This document shows positions 16,375-26,961 of a stretch of DNA of 64,000 nt, one piece after another. The translations under genes and the position numbers were made by a program. Source of the DNA: Cognatishimia maritima (GTDB taxonomy: Bacteria; Pseudomonadota; Alphaproteobacteria; Rhodobacterales; Rhodobacteraceae); contig NZ_FQWM01000003.1 in the NCBI RefSeq assembly GCF_900129685.1, positions 145,896-209,895 on the forward strand. The letters are read 5' to 3'. Below the pieces are notes generated by a model that had not been told where the DNA came from, did not search any database, and saw nothing but the letters and a program-made list of their open reading frames with translations. Position 1 is the first letter of the stretch. Every line of letters begins with the position of its first letter.

Positions 16375-17565
16375 ATGACTATGACAACCGAAAACCTTAG
16401 CGCAGCTGAAGCTGATAAAGACATCGTGGCGACAACCGAGGACGCGCAGCTTGATGCGGTGAAACCCGGATTGCAATACGGTGGTACAGAGAGCCAGTGG
16501 CAGCTTATCCGCGCACGGTTTCGTCGTCATCGGTTGGCGCGCGTTTCGCTGTGGATCATGGCCGTTTTTGCCATCGTCGCCATCTTTGCTGAATTCCTCG
16601 CTCCGAAGGATCCGCACGACGTTCAGGCGCGCTACACTTATGCCCCGCCTCAAGCGCTTCATTTCATTGATCGCGACGCGGATGGCTGGCGGATCAAGCC
16701 CTATGTATATGATTACAAAGTAGAAGTCGAAGCAGAGTCCCTGCGACGCGTATTCCGTATCGACGAAACCAAAAAAATATATGTGCGCTTCTTTGCGGAG
16801 GGGTTTGAATACAAACTCTTTGGTCTCATCCCTATGAATCGCCATCTGATCGGCCCTGAGAAAAAGCGAAAACCCCTGTTCCTGATCGGCTCTGATCGGC
16901 TGGGACGCGATATGTTAAGCCGCCTAATCTATGGCACGCGGATATCGCTTTCAGTGGGGCTTATCGGTGTTTCCATGTCACTGTTTCTGGGGGTCTTGAT
17001 CGGCGGTCTGGCAGGTTTTTACGGCGGACTTTTTGACGCCGCGACACAAAGGGTGATCGAGTTTTTGCGGTCCCTTCCAACGATCCCACTTTGGATGGGG
17101 CTTTCAGCGGCGATGCCCAGAGATTGGTCGCCTCTCCAGATATATTTTGCGATCACCCTTATCCTTTCGCTTTTAGGCTGGACCGAACTAGCCAGGGTGG
17201 TCCGAGGCAGGTTCCTGGCCCTGAAAAGCGAGGATTACGTCTCTGCGGCGCTTTACGATGGAGCAAGCCACGTGCGTGTGGTCCTCCGCCATATGGTGCC
17301 CGCATTTACCAGTCACATCATCACCGCCGCAAGCCTGGCAATTCCGGGCATGATTTTGGCCGAAACCGCGCTGTCGTTTCTCGGTCTCGGGTTGCAAGCG
17401 CCGGTTATTTCTTGGGGCGTGTTGCTGCAAGAGGCCCAGAACATTCGTGTCTTGGCGACAGCACCTTGGCTGCTTGCGCCTGGGCTGGCAATCATCGTCG
17501 CAGTGCTTGCGATGAACTTTATCGGAGACGGTCTGCGCGACGCTGCCGATCCCTATACACATTGA
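16375..17565 (+). CDS. ABC transporter permease (DppC type) with large periplasmic insert
   Basis: This is a 396-residue DppC-like permease. After a cytoplasmic N-terminus and one membrane helix (about residues 57-76) comes a charged, soluble insert of about 100 residues ('DIQARYTY'-like start, 'YVYDYKVEVEAESLRRVF'). Then come the core helices and the coupling loop 'AALYDGASHVRVVLRHMVPAF'. The ordinary DppC length is about 300 residues, so the insert accounts for the excess and probably docks the long binding protein. The start at 16375 follows GAGGGA; the frame upstream overlaps the previous gene. Confidence 0.87.
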   Translation: MTMTTENLSAAEADKDIVATTEDAQLDAVKPGLQYGGTESQWQLIRARFRRHRLARVSLWIMAVFAIVAIFAEFLAPKDPHDVQARYTYAPPQALHFIDRDADGWRIKPYVYDYKVEVEAESLRRVFRIDETKKIYVRFFAEGFEYKLFGLIPMNRHLIGPEKKRKPLFLIGSDRLGRDMLSRLIYGTRISLSVGLIGVSMSLFLGVLIGGLAGFYGGLFDAATQRVIEFLRSLPTIPLWMGLSAAMPRDWSPLQIYFAITLILSLLGWTELARVVRGRFLALKSEDYVSAALYDGASHVRVVLRHMVPAFTSHIITAASLAIPGMILAETALSFLGLGLQAPVISWGVLLQEAQNIRVLATAPWLLAPGLAIIVAVLAMNFIGDGLRDAADPYTH

Positions 17566-17572
17566 GGGCACC

Positions 17573-19273
17573 ATGACCCAACCAAACGATGACGTCATCT
17601 TGCGCGTCGACCGGCTCAACGTCGATTTTACCTTTGGCAAGATGAACCTAAAAGCAGCGCGCGATGTCAGCTTTGACTTGCGTCTTGGGAGAACCACTTG
17701 CCTTGTCGGGGAAAGTGGTTCCGGCAAATCGGTGACCGCGCGTGCAATCATGAACATCGTCGAACCAGCGGTCATTTCCAGTGGCGCCGTCACGTTATTT
17801 GATCTGAAGGAAGGGGAGGTGCTTGAACTCGCCAGCCTTGATCCCGACGGTGCCGAAATCAGAGCAGTACGTGGTGCGCGTATCGCAATGATTTTTCAGG
17901 AGCCGATGTCGTCCCTCTCGCCGGTTCACACGATTGGGGCACAGATCATCGAAGCCATTATGCTGCATCAGGATGTGGACAAACACGAGGCACGCAAACG
18001 CGCGATTGAGGCGCTTCGCGACGTTCATATTCATGATCCGGAGAGGGCGGTGGATCGCTATCCGTTTGAATATTCCGGCGGCATGCGCCAGCGGGCCATG
18101 ATCGCCATGGCGCTGGCATGCGAACCGGATGTTTTGATCGCCGACGAACCAACAACCGCATTAGATGTCACGACTCAGGCTGGCATATTGAAGCTTATCC
18201 GTGAACTGCAGGTCAGCCATGGTATGGCGGTGATGTTCATTACCCATGACATGGGCGTCGTTGCAGAGATCGCAGATGATGTTGTTGTGATGCTTCGCGG
18301 CGACGTTGTTGAACATGGCGCGGTTGAGCAGATTTTCCACGAACCCAAACATTCCTACTCACGGGCCCTGATCGGAGCGTCGCTTGGGCTTAATAATGCA
18401 GAGGCTCGGCCCGCCCCTCCGACCGAGGGAACCCCGCTGATCTCGGCGCGTGATCTAAGTTTGTTTTTCCCCGGTCAGCGCAAGTTGTTGGGAAAACCAG
18501 ATCCGGGTGTTCAAACCCTCAAAGATGTCTCGTTCGATCTGTGGCCCGGAGAAATACTTGGTGTTGTCGGAGAAAGTGGATCAGGCAAGACAACGCTGGG
18601 CCGGGTGCTCATGGGAAAATACCAACCCGAAGCCGGGGAGGCGCTCTATCGAACTGGTTCCGGCGATGTGCGAGATCTGGCTGACAGGAACAGCTTCAGA
18701 GACAAGCAGGTCTACCGTGAAATCAGAATGATTTTCCAAGACCCATATTCTTCGCTCAATCCGCGCATGACGGTTGAACAGATCATTGCCGAGCCTCTGT
18801 GGGTAAACAACATCGCAAAAGGGGCGGCGATGCGAGACCGGGTCGCTGAATTGCTCGAGATTGTCGGCCTCAGCCCCGCTATGATGGAACGGTATCCACA
18901 TGCGTTTTCAGGTGGCCAGCGCCAAAGGATTGGCATCGCTCGGGCGATTGCGCTTGAACCGCGGATCATTATTGCTGACGAGGCAACCTCGGCCCTTGAT
19001 GGTTCGATCCGCGCGCAGGTTCTCGATCTTCTGCTGAAGTTGCGTGATGAACTGGGCATGGCGATCCTTTTCATTGCCCACGACATCGGCGTTGTGCGGT
19101 ACTTCTGTGACCGGGTCGTGGTCATGCATAAGGGGCAGATCGTCGAGACCGGCACTGCGCACCAAATCTGCGATGCCCCGCGTGAAGACTATACAAAGGC
19201 GTTGCTTTCTGCAGTGCCAAGCCCCGATCCACGCAACCGCAAGATCATGCCTCCCCTTTCCGTCGCTGAATAG
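17573..19273 (+). CDS. ABC transporter ATPase, fused DppD-DppF type
   Basis: This is a 566-residue protein with two complete ABC ATPase domains. The first has Walker A '[11 protein letters not shown]', signature '[12 protein letters not shown]' and Walker B '[12 protein letters not shown]'. The second has Walker A '[11 protein letters not shown]', signature '[12 protein letters not shown]' and '[12 protein letters not shown]'. Each has the short C-terminal oligopeptide-type extension ('[10 protein letters not shown]', '[10 protein letters not shown]'). One polypeptide therefore supplies both ATPases of a DppBCDF-like transporter. It starts seven bases after the permease stop. Confidence 0.9.
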   Translation: MTQPNDDVILRVDRLNVDFTFGKMNLKAARDVSFDLRLGRTTCLVGESGSGKSVTARAIMNIVEPAVISSGAVTLFDLKEGEVLELASLDPDGAEIRAVRGARIAMIFQEPMSSLSPVHTIGAQIIEAIMLHQDVDKHEARKRAIEALRDVHIHDPERAVDRYPFEYSGGMRQRAMIAMALACEPDVLIADEPTTALDVTTQAGILKLIRELQVSHGMAVMFITHDMGVVAEIADDVVVMLRGDVVEHGAVEQIFHEPKHSYSRALIGASLGLNNAEARPAPPTEGTPLISARDLSLFFPGQRKLLGKPDPGVQTLKDVSFDLWPGEILGVVGESGSGKTTLGRVLMGKYQPEAGEALYRTGSGDVRDLADRNSFRDKQVYREIRMIFQDPYSSLNPRMTVEQIIAEPLWVNNIAKGAAMRDRVAELLEIVGLSPAMMERYPHAFSGGQRQRIGIARAIALEPRIIIADEATSALDGSIRAQVLDLLLKLRDELGMAILFIAHDIGVVRYFCDRVVVMHKGQIVETGTAHQICDAPREDYTKALLSAVPSPDPRNRKIMPPLSVAE

Positions 19274-19297
19274 CGTTTTCCAATTAAGAGCATCCCA

Positions 19298-21208
19298 ATG
19301 ACCGAAACACAGTTTCAATTTAACCCGATGTATGGAAACCCGTTTGCCACGCGGGCGGATGCGGTTGACGCCCTCGTCGCCCTAAGCAAGCCGTTGATGG
19401 GACAGTTTTCTAACAGCCGTGGTCGCCTGCGTCTGGGATCTGCAGGCGCACATTTTCCTGAGGAAGCCGCTGACCTTGAAGGGTTGTCGCGCCCGTTATG
19501 GGGGTTTGCGCCACTGATGGCCGGAGGCGGGACTTTCGAAGGGATCGAGCTGTTCGTCGAGGGGCTAATCAACGGCACCGATCCATCGCATGGTGACTAT
19601 TGGGGCCCGCCGCAAGATTTTGACCAAAAAATCGTGGAAAGTGCAGCCATCGGATATGCCTTGGCACTTGCGCCCAATGTATTCTGGGACCCGCTCACAA
19701 AGGCGCAGCAAGACAATCTGTCAAATTGGTTGGTCACTTCTCTGACGTGCATTCCTGCGCCCAACAACTGGCACTTCTTTCACGTTTTGGTTTCGCTTGG
19801 ACTTGATCGCGTGGGCGTGCCCTATGACCGCTCAAGTGTCGAAGATGACCTCGACTTTCTCGAAACATGTGAGATGGAGAAGGGGTGGTACCGTGATGGT
19901 CACCAACCCCGAGCAGAGCATTATATCCCCTTTGCCATGCACTTTTATGGCCTCATTCATGCGGCTCTGAGCAAAGACCATGGGCTCGGTGATGAAGCGC
20001 GCGCCGAACGATTCCGGCAACGCGCGCGGGTTTTTGTCCCCCAAATCCGACACTGGTACGACAGCAATGGCGCGGGTCTGGCCTATGGACGGTCACTGAC
20101 CTACCGTTTTGCCCAAGCAGGTATTTGGGGTGCCTTGGCTCTGGCAGATGTTGAGGCGCTGCCTTGGGGTGAACTTCGCGGATATTGGGCGCGGAATATG
20201 CGTTATTGGGCAAAGTTGCCCATCGCAGATCGCGACGGCGTTCTGCCAGTCGGCTATGGGTACCCAAACCTTTTGATGAGTGAGAGCTACAATTCTCCCG
20301 GCTCACCCTACTGGGCGTTTAAGGCTTTCGCGCCTTTGGCGCTTGGCGAAGATCACCCATTCTGGAGCGAAGGCGAAGCCCCGTATGTCGCGCCCAGCGA
20401 GGGCGTAACCTGTCTTGATCAACCCGGTATGATTCACTGGGAGGAACCCGGAAATGCCGTGTTGCTGACCGGAGGACAAGAGGCCTTTGCGATGCGTCAA
20501 GGTCCCGAAAAGTATAACAAATTCGCCTATTCGACGCGCTATGGATTTTCGGTCGAAAGCGACCCACGCTGCTTTGCTTCGGGCGTATTTGACAATATGA
20601 TCGCCTTCTCGGAGGACGGCGCGCATTACCACGTGCGGCGCAATGAAAAGATGGCGAGGATCGGGGCGGACCGCCTGTATTCCGCTTGGTCGCCCATGCC
20701 GGGCGTGGACGTGGAAAGTTGGGTTGTTGCAAGGCCACCTTGGCACATCCGCATCCATCGCATTACCACCAATCGAACCGTGATGAGCCGTGAGGGCGGC
20801 TTTGCCGTGGAACGCGAAGGATGGCTTCCGCTTTCCGCCGAACCTGCCGTTGCACATCGGACTGAACCCGACAAACCCAAAGAACTGCAATATCGCTTTG
20901 CGCGCGTGACGACCAAGACCGACAGATCAGAGATCATCGACCTTGATCTGCCTTGGGTCGAGGCTGGTGTCAAACGATGGGGGCGTGTTCACCATGCTGA
21001 TCCAAACACCAATGTCATCTATCCCCGCAGTTGGGCCCCTCAGTTGACGGCCGACCTGTCTCCAGGGGAGCATTGGCATGCCGCTGCAATCTATGCCGGG
21101 ATGGGTGCAGATCGTGATCCCGGCCCACCGCCGTCGCTGCCGAGTTATGAAGAACTCATGCAAGACCGTGAAAATCTACGGGTGATCCCGGTTTGGGATG
21201 TAAAATGA
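19298..21208 (+). CDS. DUF2264 domain-containing protein, probable carbohydrate-active (alpha/alpha)-barrel enzyme
   Basis: This 636-residue protein has no signal peptide and so should be cytoplasmic. The N-terminal 400 residues match the DUF2264 pattern: '[16 protein letters not shown]', '[25 protein letters not shown]', '[22 protein letters not shown]', '[26 protein letters not shown]', '[20 protein letters not shown]'. The rest is beta-rich. The fold is expected to be an alpha/alpha toroid as in glycan lyases and glucuronyl hydrolases. Acidic and His residues in the quoted motifs are candidates for catalysis. Its place behind an oligosaccharide-type transporter suggests intracellular cleavage of an imported uronate-containing fragment. 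The activity is not established from sequence. Confidence 0.8.
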   Translation: MTETQFQFNPMYGNPFATRADAVDALVALSKPLMGQFSNSRGRLRLGSAGAHFPEEAADLEGLSRPLWGFAPLMAGGGTFEGIELFVEGLINGTDPSHGDYWGPPQDFDQKIVESAAIGYALALAPNVFWDPLTKAQQDNLSNWLVTSLTCIPAPNNWHFFHVLVSLGLDRVGVPYDRSSVEDDLDFLETCEMEKGWYRDGHQPRAEHYIPFAMHFYGLIHAALSKDHGLGDEARAERFRQRARVFVPQIRHWYDSNGAGLAYGRSLTYRFAQAGIWGALALADVEALPWGELRGYWARNMRYWAKLPIADRDGVLPVGYGYPNLLMSESYNSPGSPYWAFKAFAPLALGEDHPFWSEGEAPYVAPSEGVTCLDQPGMIHWEEPGNAVLLTGGQEAFAMRQGPEKYNKFAYSTRYGFSVESDPRCFASGVFDNMIAFSEDGAHYHVRRNEKMARIGADRLYSAWSPMPGVDVESWVVARPPWHIRIHRITTNRTVMSREGGFAVEREGWLPLSAEPAVAHRTEPDKPKELQYRFARVTTKTDRSEIIDLDLPWVEAGVKRWGRVHHADPNTNVIYPRSWAPQLTADLSPGEHWHAAAIYAGMGADRDPGPPPSLPSYEELMQDRENLRVIPVWDVK

Positions 21209-22821
21209 GATCGCTGTCTCCTTATGACGCCTCTCCTTGGAGGTTCAGTCATGAGGCCAGCGATGAGGAGCGCGCCGAACAGAACGCATTTCGACGCATA
21301 TTGCTGGACACTGGCCGCTTTTCCTTTGGCAAGGGGGGCTTCGTGTCACCCAACGCCTATTGGACTGCAAAGTCGGGCACGTTTGGCGACGACTGTATCG
21401 TTGCCGCCGGCGTGCGGATTGATGGCGCGTTAGTCGCCGGGGCGCGTTGTTCGTTTAACCTCCATGTCAGCGTCGTAGGCACTGTGCGCATGGGCGATGA
21501 TGTTCGCATCGCGGCGGGTGCCGGGCTATGGGGGTTCGACCACATCCACGATGACCCAGACCAACCGATTTCATCCCAAGGCGTTGTCAGCAAAGGCATC
21601 ATGATCGGGAGCGATGTTTGGATTGGTGCAAATGCGACGATTACCGATGGTGTACATATCGGTAACCATGTGATCGTCGCAGCGGGCGCTGTGGTCACTT
21701 CGGACGTCCCCGATTACGCCCTTGTCGGTGGCAATCCGGCCCGGATTATCCGAGACCGCCGGACCAAGCCTGCAAAGAAAGCATCAGATGCATTGCAAGA
21801 CAGTCTTCTCCGCCTTTCCGATCTGGCAGCGTCGGACTGGACAACGATCCTTGCCCGTCACCGCAGCGATGCGCGCGCTGGTTATGTCTACAGCGATCCG
21901 CGCAACGATGCCGTCAACCCGATCCGGCCAGATTGTGATGCGGTACAGATTGCCGCGATGTTTGACGCGCAAGCAGACGGACAATTGCGATCTGAGTGGA
22001 TCGAACATTTCGCAAGCCGCCAAGACGCGGCAACGGGGCTTTTTTCAATTGAGCCAGGAGCTAAGATTTCCAATCTTAACACCCTGACGCCCGATGGTGT
22101 GCACGGCTACGACATACTGTGCGTGACTTATGCGCTGGAATGCCTTGGATCAAAACCGCGTCACAGAGTGGTCTGGGCAGATCAGATCATGTTGGAAATC
22201 GAGGCACATCTGGCGGCACTTCCATGGGAGGACCGTGGCTGGAAGTGCGGGGGGATTGTTGATGCCATTGGGACGGCGGCTTATGTCAACAACCGCTATT
22301 TCGGTGGCCAACCGCATTTGTCGCGCCTGTTTGGTTGGCTTGCGCTCGCTTGCAGGGCGCAAACGGGCCTGTGGTCGCCCGAAACCGATAGCGATATGCT
22401 TCAGGCCGTCAATGGCTTTTATCGTCTGACCCGAGGAACCTACGCGCAGTTCGCCCAGCCATTGCCCTATTCAGAGGCTGTTATTGATGCAGTCCTCGCT
22501 TATGCTAGAAAACGCCGGTACTTTTCAGGGGCAGATCGTACTGCATGCAACGTTCTTGATATCGTGCATCCCTTGATGCTGGCGGCAAGGCAAACAGACC
22601 ACCGCGCCGATGATATCACCAGCTGTATCGCGCAAAGCTTGATCGGAATTGAACGCGCTTGGCAGCGCGAGCGTGGATTTGCGTTTTCACCGACAGAGTC
22701 GCCAAGCCTTCAGGGGACAGAAATGTGGCTTTCAATCGCAGCACTGGCTGGCACGCATATCGGATGTGCCGATGCCTTGTCGTTTAAGCTTTGTGGAATA
22801 CATCGTTGGGATGTGCATTGA
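21205..22821 (+). CDS. Fusion of hexapeptide-repeat acetyltransferase and an uncharacterised helical domain
   Basis: This protein has 538 residues. Residues about 40-185 are a left-handed beta-helix acyltransferase: '[21 protein letters not shown]', '[38 protein letters not shown]' and '[10 protein letters not shown]' as in maltose/galactoside O-acetyltransferases, with the catalytic-type His in 'DHIHDD'. Residues about 195-538 form a helix-rich domain ('[16 protein letters not shown]', '[14 protein letters not shown]', '[18 protein letters not shown]') resembling an alpha/alpha toroid; I do not recognise its family. The start at 21205 overlaps the DUF2264 stop (ATGA). An acetyltransferase in a catabolic operon is unexpected. 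Confidence 0.8.
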   Translation: MRSLSPYDASPWRFSHEASDEERAEQNAFRRILLDTGRFSFGKGGFVSPNAYWTAKSGTFGDDCIVAAGVRIDGALVAGARCSFNLHVSVVGTVRMGDDVRIAAGAGLWGFDHIHDDPDQPISSQGVVSKGIMIGSDVWIGANATITDGVHIGNHVIVAAGAVVTSDVPDYALVGGNPARIIRDRRTKPAKKASDALQDSLLRLSDLAASDWTTILARHRSDARAGYVYSDPRNDAVNPIRPDCDAVQIAAMFDAQADGQLRSEWIEHFASRQDAATGLFSIEPGAKISNLNTLTPDGVHGYDILCVTYALECLGSKPRHRVVWADQIMLEIEAHLAALPWEDRGWKCGGIVDAIGTAAYVNNRYFGGQPHLSRLFGWLALACRAQTGLWSPETDSDMLQAVNGFYRLTRGTYAQFAQPLPYSEAVIDAVLAYARKRRYFSGADRTACNVLDIVHPLMLAARQTDHRADDITSCIAQSLIGIERAWQRERGFAFSPTESPSLQGTEMWLSIAALAGTHIGCADALSFKLCGIHRWDVH

Positions 22822-22968
22822 GAGTGACCATTGGTGTCACCTAAGATACTGTGAACGTTCTATAAATACGTGCTTCTACGATTGCGATTTTGCGCGTATT
22901 CGAAAGCTGAGAGTGGCGAAGACTCTGAGTTAGGGCGCCGTACTGCCAATGCCACTTTTAGAATGAAG

Positions 22969-22997
22969 TTGACAAAAAGACATCTAACTCCTTAATT
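22969..22997 (+). promoter_or_regulatory. Sigma-70-type promoter of the TTT/TetR operon
   Basis: TTGACA (22969-22974) is followed after exactly 17 bases by TTAATT (22992-22997). The TetR-type operator begins inside the -10 hexamer, so repressor binding would block polymerase. Confidence 0.6.
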
Positions 22998-23014
22998 ACC
23001 TACTAGTCAGTAAT
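22995..23014. promoter_or_regulatory. Palindromic operator, copy 1, for the TetR regulator
   Basis: ATTACCTACTAGTCAGTAAT is a 20-bp dyad centred on ACTAGT with ATTAC/GTAAT ends. Its exact reverse complement occurs at 26962-26981. It lies over the promoter 15 bases before the binding-protein ATG. Confidence 0.8.
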
Positions 23015-23028
23015 AAGGGAGGTTGGCT

Positions 23029-24030
23029 ATGATAAGGGATATTTTGCGCGCATCTGTGGTGTTGGGGCTTTCCGCTTCGGCCCTAATGGCAGATGGCTGG
23101 AAACCGGATCGACCGATTAACATCATTGTGCCTTGGTCAGCAGGGGGATCGACAGATCAGGTCACACGAGTGGTTGCACCGATCCTTGCCGAAGAACTGG
23201 GCGTTTCTGTTGTTGTGGTGAACCAACCCGGAGCATCTGGGTCGCTGGGGACCAAATCAGCGCTGGACGCTCCGCGTGACGGTTACACCTGGACGGCGAA
23301 TGCAATCGCAAATAACGCGACCTATGCTGTCACTGGGATGCTCGAAAACACCTCGATTGACGACTATGAGGTCTACCTTCATGTCGCGAACGTTCCTCTG
23401 GTAAGCGTCAACCCAGGATCGGGCTACGATGACTTTGGTGCATTGCTGGAAGCCATGCGTGGTCAAGACGTCACGGTCGGAACGGCGGGTGTGAACTCCT
23501 CAGGTGGAATGGCTCTCGCAGCGATTCAAGAAGCTGCTGGCGGAGAGTTTGGCGCTCGGATGGTAAGCTATGACGGCGGAAATCCTGCGGTGATTGCGGC
23601 GGTATCGGGCGAAGTCGTGGCAACGACCCAGCTCGCCGTAGAGCAGACAGAGATGGCAAAGGCAGGCAATTTGCGTCCATTGGCCGTGTTGTCAGACACC
23701 AATCTTGTCGTCGAAGGTTTGGACCCGGTGCCACCAATCACCAACTGGCTGCCTAATATGGAAATCGCGCCAGATTACTTCGGTGTCTTTATTCCAAAGG
23801 GTGCTCCGGAAGAGGTCTATCAGACTGTTAACGAGATTTGGGAGCGTCGGATAATGACGTCGCCTGAATTGCAAGAATATGCATCAAGCCGAGGCGCGGT
23901 TTTTGCGCCAAGCTATGGCGAGGAAGCGATCAAGCGAGCGATGCCTGTCGTTATTGCAGAAGCCTGCGCACGAGTGCATCGGGGCGAGGCTGTCCTTGAT
24001 CCGTCTGAAATCGGCATTTCCTGCGAGTAA
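23029..24030 (+). CDS. TTT-family (TctC-type) periplasmic substrate-binding protein
   Basis: This is a 333-residue Bug/TctC-family binding protein with a signal peptide at residues 1-21 (...SASALMADG). It shows the hallmark 'RPINIIVPWSAGGSTDQVTRVVAPIL' and 'VVVNQPGASGSLGTKSALDAPRDGYTW'. TctC proteins bind carboxylates such as citrate, tartrate, terephthalate and other organic acids in the periplasm. The ATG at 23029 follows AAGGGAGG. It is the first gene of tctC-tctB-tctA-tetR, under the palindromic operator. The nature of the acid is unknown. Confidence 0.9.
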   Translation: MIRDILRASVVLGLSASALMADGWKPDRPINIIVPWSAGGSTDQVTRVVAPILAEELGVSVVVVNQPGASGSLGTKSALDAPRDGYTWTANAIANNATYAVTGMLENTSIDDYEVYLHVANVPLVSVNPGSGYDDFGALLEAMRGQDVTVGTAGVNSSGGMALAAIQEAAGGEFGARMVSYDGGNPAVIAAVSGEVVATTQLAVEQTEMAKAGNLRPLAVLSDTNLVVEGLDPVPPITNWLPNMEIAPDYFGVFIPKGAPEEVYQTVNEIWERRIMTSPELQEYASSRGAVFAPSYGEEAIKRAMPVVIAEACARVHRGEAVLDPSEIGISCE

Positions 24031-24045
24031 CAGCAAACCTTTTTT

Positions 24046-24076
24046 ACACCGTGCGTCTATAATGGCCGCACGGTGT
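24046..24076 (+). other. Intercistronic hairpin after the TctC gene
   Basis: The perfect arms ACACCGTGCG (24046-24055) and CGCACGGTGT (24067-24076) enclose an 11-base loop. There is no T-run after it; a T-run before it (24040-24045) would only work for the opposite strand. It lies between the binding-protein and membrane genes. Confidence 0.6.
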
Positions 24077-24101
24077 TCTTGTATCTAAGAGAGCGGTACG
24101 A

Positions 24102-24581
24102 ATGTTAAACATGAAGACGGCTGATCTGGTGTTCGGGCTGATACTTGTCATGCTCGGCTGTGCCTTGACTTGGGGCGGTTTCACAATGGATCGGCTTGAA
24201 GTTCGACGCATCCATCCTGCCAGCATTCCGGGTCTTGTACCGATGGGCTTGGGACTACTGATTGCCCTGAGCGGGGTGCTTTTGGTTGCAACAAACATGA
24301 AGGTTCGGGCATCCGAGATCATAAGTGTGCAGAAGCCCGGCCTTCTTTTTCAGATGCTCGTTATCTGTCTATTTTATGCGCTTGTGATGTTGGGGCGAAT
24401 TCCCTTTTTCTGGGCGACGTCCATTTTTATCGCGATCGCGACATTTCGTTTGGGGTCCGATGCGGCGGAAACTGAGACCAGCAGGGGCCCCCTAATGATC
24501 AAAGCGGTGCTCTTTGGATTGGTCATGTCGGCTGCAATATCAGCTCTCTTTAGATATGCTTTCTTGGTGCGTCTGCCATGA
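24102..24581 (+). CDS. TTT-family small membrane protein (TctB type)
   Basis: This is a 159-residue protein with four predicted membrane helices ('LVFGLILVMLGCALTWGGF', 'GLVPMGLGLLIALSGVLLV', 'LLFQMLVICLFYALVMLG' and a C-terminal helix). Together with size and position this matches TctB, the small subunit of tripartite tricarboxylate transporters. It overlaps the TctA gene by four bases (ATGA). Confidence 0.85.
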   Translation: MLNMKTADLVFGLILVMLGCALTWGGFTMDRLEVRRIHPASIPGLVPMGLGLLIALSGVLLVATNMKVRASEIISVQKPGLLFQMLVICLFYALVMLGRIPFFWATSIFIAIATFRLGSDAAETETSRGPLMIKAVLFGLVMSAAISALFRYAFLVRLP

Positions 24582-26077
24582 CAAGCACCTTTGATTACCT
24601 CTCTGTCGCCCTCTTTGAATTGACCCAGCCAATGATGTTGTTCCACGTCGTTTGGGCGACGGTTCTGGGTATTTTTGTCGGTAGCCTACCGGGTTTGACA
24701 GCAACGATGGGCGTCGCCTTGCTGACGACATTGACCTACGGGCTAGAGCGCGATGCAGCCATATTGGTGCTGATCTGCATGTACGTCGGCGCAATCTACG
24801 GCGGATCACGCAGTGCGATTTTGCTAAACATTCCGGGCACACCTGCAAGCGCTGCGACCTCGCTAGATGGATATCCACTGGCTATGGCGGGCAAAGCGAA
24901 ACAAGCGATGACTTTGGCGACCCTTGGATCGGCGCTCGGGACGATTGTGGGCATCGTTTTGTTGGTGCTGATCGCTCCGCCGCTCGCTGCGTTTGCTTTG
25001 AAATTCGGTGCTCAGGAATTCTTTTGGCTTGCTGTGTTTGGCATCATTATCTCAGGCCAGCTCACATCCAACGGCAATGCGCTCAAGGGGCACATCGCGG
25101 GGTTTCTTGGCCTTGCAGTTGCGATGATTGGTTCGGAAGGCATTCACGCGCATGTTCGTTTCGATTTTGGGTTCCAGCCTCTCTCGGGTGGGATTGGGTT
25201 GATACCTGCCATGGTTGGTGTGTTCGGGTTTGCTGAGGTGCTGACAACGATAGCGTCTCGTGCAGGCGTCATTACGGAAACGACCGAGAAGGCGCGCAAA
25301 GGCCCCTCGAACGTTTTTAAGCTGTTATCCTACCGCTATACAATTTTCCGATCCGGAGTGATCGGGACCGTTGTTGGGATTTTGCCCGGTGTGGGTGAAG
25401 ATATCGGTGCTTGGGCGTCCTACGCAGCGGCACGGGCGCGCAGCAAAGAGCGCGAATTGTTTGGCAAGGGTTCAGAAGAAGGCTTGATCGCTGCTGAAAC
25501 CGGTAATAGCGCCGTCGTTCCGGGCTCTTTAATTCCCGCAATCACGCTTGCCGTTCCCGGGTCTGCCGCGTCAGCGGTGTTGATCGCTGCGCTGTTTATT
25601 CACGGTGTTCGTCCTGGACCGATGATCATGATCGACCAACCCGGTTTCATCTACACGGTTGCGATCATGCTTCTGTTGGCGACGGTGGCAATCTTAGTCT
25701 TTGGTGTGACCTTGACCCCGGTCTTTGTATCGGTCCTAAAGATTCCAAACCATTATCTGATGCCAATCGTCTTTACGCTTTGCGTGATTGGGCCTTACGC
25801 CATTAGCCAACGTCTATTTGACGTCTGGGTCATGGTCGCATTTGGCATATTGGGGTTCATCTTGCGCCAAATGAAATATCCCATGCCGCCCTTGGTGTTA
25901 GGCATTATCTTGGGCACATTGCTTGATAAAAGCTTGAGAAGAGGCCTAATCATTAGCGACGGAGATATCCTTCCTTTCTTTACACGACCAATTTCGGCCT
26001 TTTTTGTTGTATTGGTTTTACTGGTGGTATTTGGAGGGCTCTTTCGCCGTCGCAAGCAACGCTTTCAAGAGGAGTAA
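24578..26077 (+). CDS. TTT-family large membrane protein (TctA type)
   Basis: This is a 499-residue, 12-helix membrane protein with both TctA signatures: 'GIFVGSLPGLTATMGVALLTTLTYGL' near the N-terminus, and 'GVIGTVVGILPGVGEDIGAWASYAAA' in the middle. 'GSRSAILLNIPGTPASAATSLDGYPLA' and 'VPGSAASAVLIAALFIHGVRPGP' are also present. It is the proton- or sodium-coupled channel subunit. It starts inside tctB, and the TetR gene follows after five bases. Confidence 0.9.
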   Translation: MTSTFDYLSVALFELTQPMMLFHVVWATVLGIFVGSLPGLTATMGVALLTTLTYGLERDAAILVLICMYVGAIYGGSRSAILLNIPGTPASAATSLDGYPLAMAGKAKQAMTLATLGSALGTIVGIVLLVLIAPPLAAFALKFGAQEFFWLAVFGIIISGQLTSNGNALKGHIAGFLGLAVAMIGSEGIHAHVRFDFGFQPLSGGIGLIPAMVGVFGFAEVLTTIASRAGVITETTEKARKGPSNVFKLLSYRYTIFRSGVIGTVVGILPGVGEDIGAWASYAAARARSKERELFGKGSEEGLIAAETGNSAVVPGSLIPAITLAVPGSAASAVLIAALFIHGVRPGPMIMIDQPGFIYTVAIMLLLATVAILVFGVTLTPVFVSVLKIPNHYLMPIVFTLCVIGPYAISQRLFDVWVMVAFGILGFILRQMKYPMPPLVLGIILGTLLDKSLRRGLIISDGDILPFFTRPISAFFVVLVLLVVFGGLFRRRKQRFQEE

Positions 26078-26082
26078 ATCAA

Positions 26083-26772
26083 TTGAGTGAGCCGCATGTT
26101 ACAGTGACCGACTCTTTAAAGACCAAGGGTCGAAAACTTGGCAAAAAGCGGCCTCGCGACGCCAGTGCGTCAAAGGAATTGATCCTCACCGCGGCTCTCA
26201 TCGAATTTGCTGAAAAGGGCTATGCCGGTGCGCGCGTGGACGAAATTGCGCGCCAAGCGGGCGTTAGCAAACCACTCATCTACGACTATTTTGGCGACAA
26301 GGATGCCGTTTACACTGCTGCCCTGCGTGAAGCCTATGTTCGGATCAGGGCAGGGGAAGAGAAGCTAAATCTGGATGAACTCGACCCAATCGAGGCAATT
26401 GAGATGCTGGTCAAGTTCACGGTCAAACATTTCCGAGAGAACCCATGGTTCATTTCGATGCTGAACACCGAAAACCTACGCGGTGGGCATACGATCAGAA
26501 CGTTGGAAGATGCGGCCGGCATTCAGACAAAGCTTCTGGACCAGATCGAAAGAGTCGTCAGCCGTGGCATTCAGGAGGGATTAATGGGGGCCGGTATTTC
26601 AGCGGTGGATCTCTATATTAAGATCGCTTCCTTGTGCTACTTCCCAATTTCCAATCGCCACACTTTGGAATCGGTATTCGAGGTAAAAATTGATGACGAT
26701 TGGCTCGACAAGCACACGCAGGAAATTACCCAAATGGTGCTTGCTTACGTAAGGAGCACGCGCAGTTCGTAA
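26083..26772 (+). CDS. TetR-family transcriptional regulator
   Basis: This is a 229-residue TetR repressor with a DNA-binding domain at about residues 25-75 ('ILTAALIEFAEKGYAGARVDEIARQAGVSKPLIYDYFGDKDAVY'). A helical ligand domain follows ('LVKFTVKHFRENPWFISMLNTENLRGG') with RutR/YcdC-like C-terminal features. The start is TTG at 26083, eight bases after AGGAG. As last gene of the TTT operon it is probably autoregulated through the operator at 22995. The same operator at 26962 puts the following enzyme operon under its control. Confidence 0.87.
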   Translation: MSEPHVTVTDSLKTKGRKLGKKRPRDASASKELILTAALIEFAEKGYAGARVDEIARQAGVSKPLIYDYFGDKDAVYTAALREAYVRIRAGEEKLNLDELDPIEAIEMLVKFTVKHFRENPWFISMLNTENLRGGHTIRTLEDAAGIQTKLLDQIERVVSRGIQEGLMGAGISAVDLYIKIASLCYFPISNRHTLESVFEVKIDDDWLDKHTQEITQMVLAYVRSTRSS

Positions 26773-26961
26773 GCCATTCATAGTGTGGTGAATCCTGCGA
26801 ACACGCACAACTCCAATGACAAGCCGCCGTAGACCTGCATATCTGAGCAATACGCGGCTTGAACCGATGTGATTTTTGGCATCTTGATGGTCGTTGGTCC
26901 ACACGAGAAACGCTTTGTCTTTAACTGCACGTCGTCAGCGAAAAATCCACTTGCCATTTAT

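Noticed and set aside
22823-22840. GTGAC-N7-GTCAC as terminator after the fusion gene
   Set aside because: The stem is only five pairs and no T-run follows on either strand.
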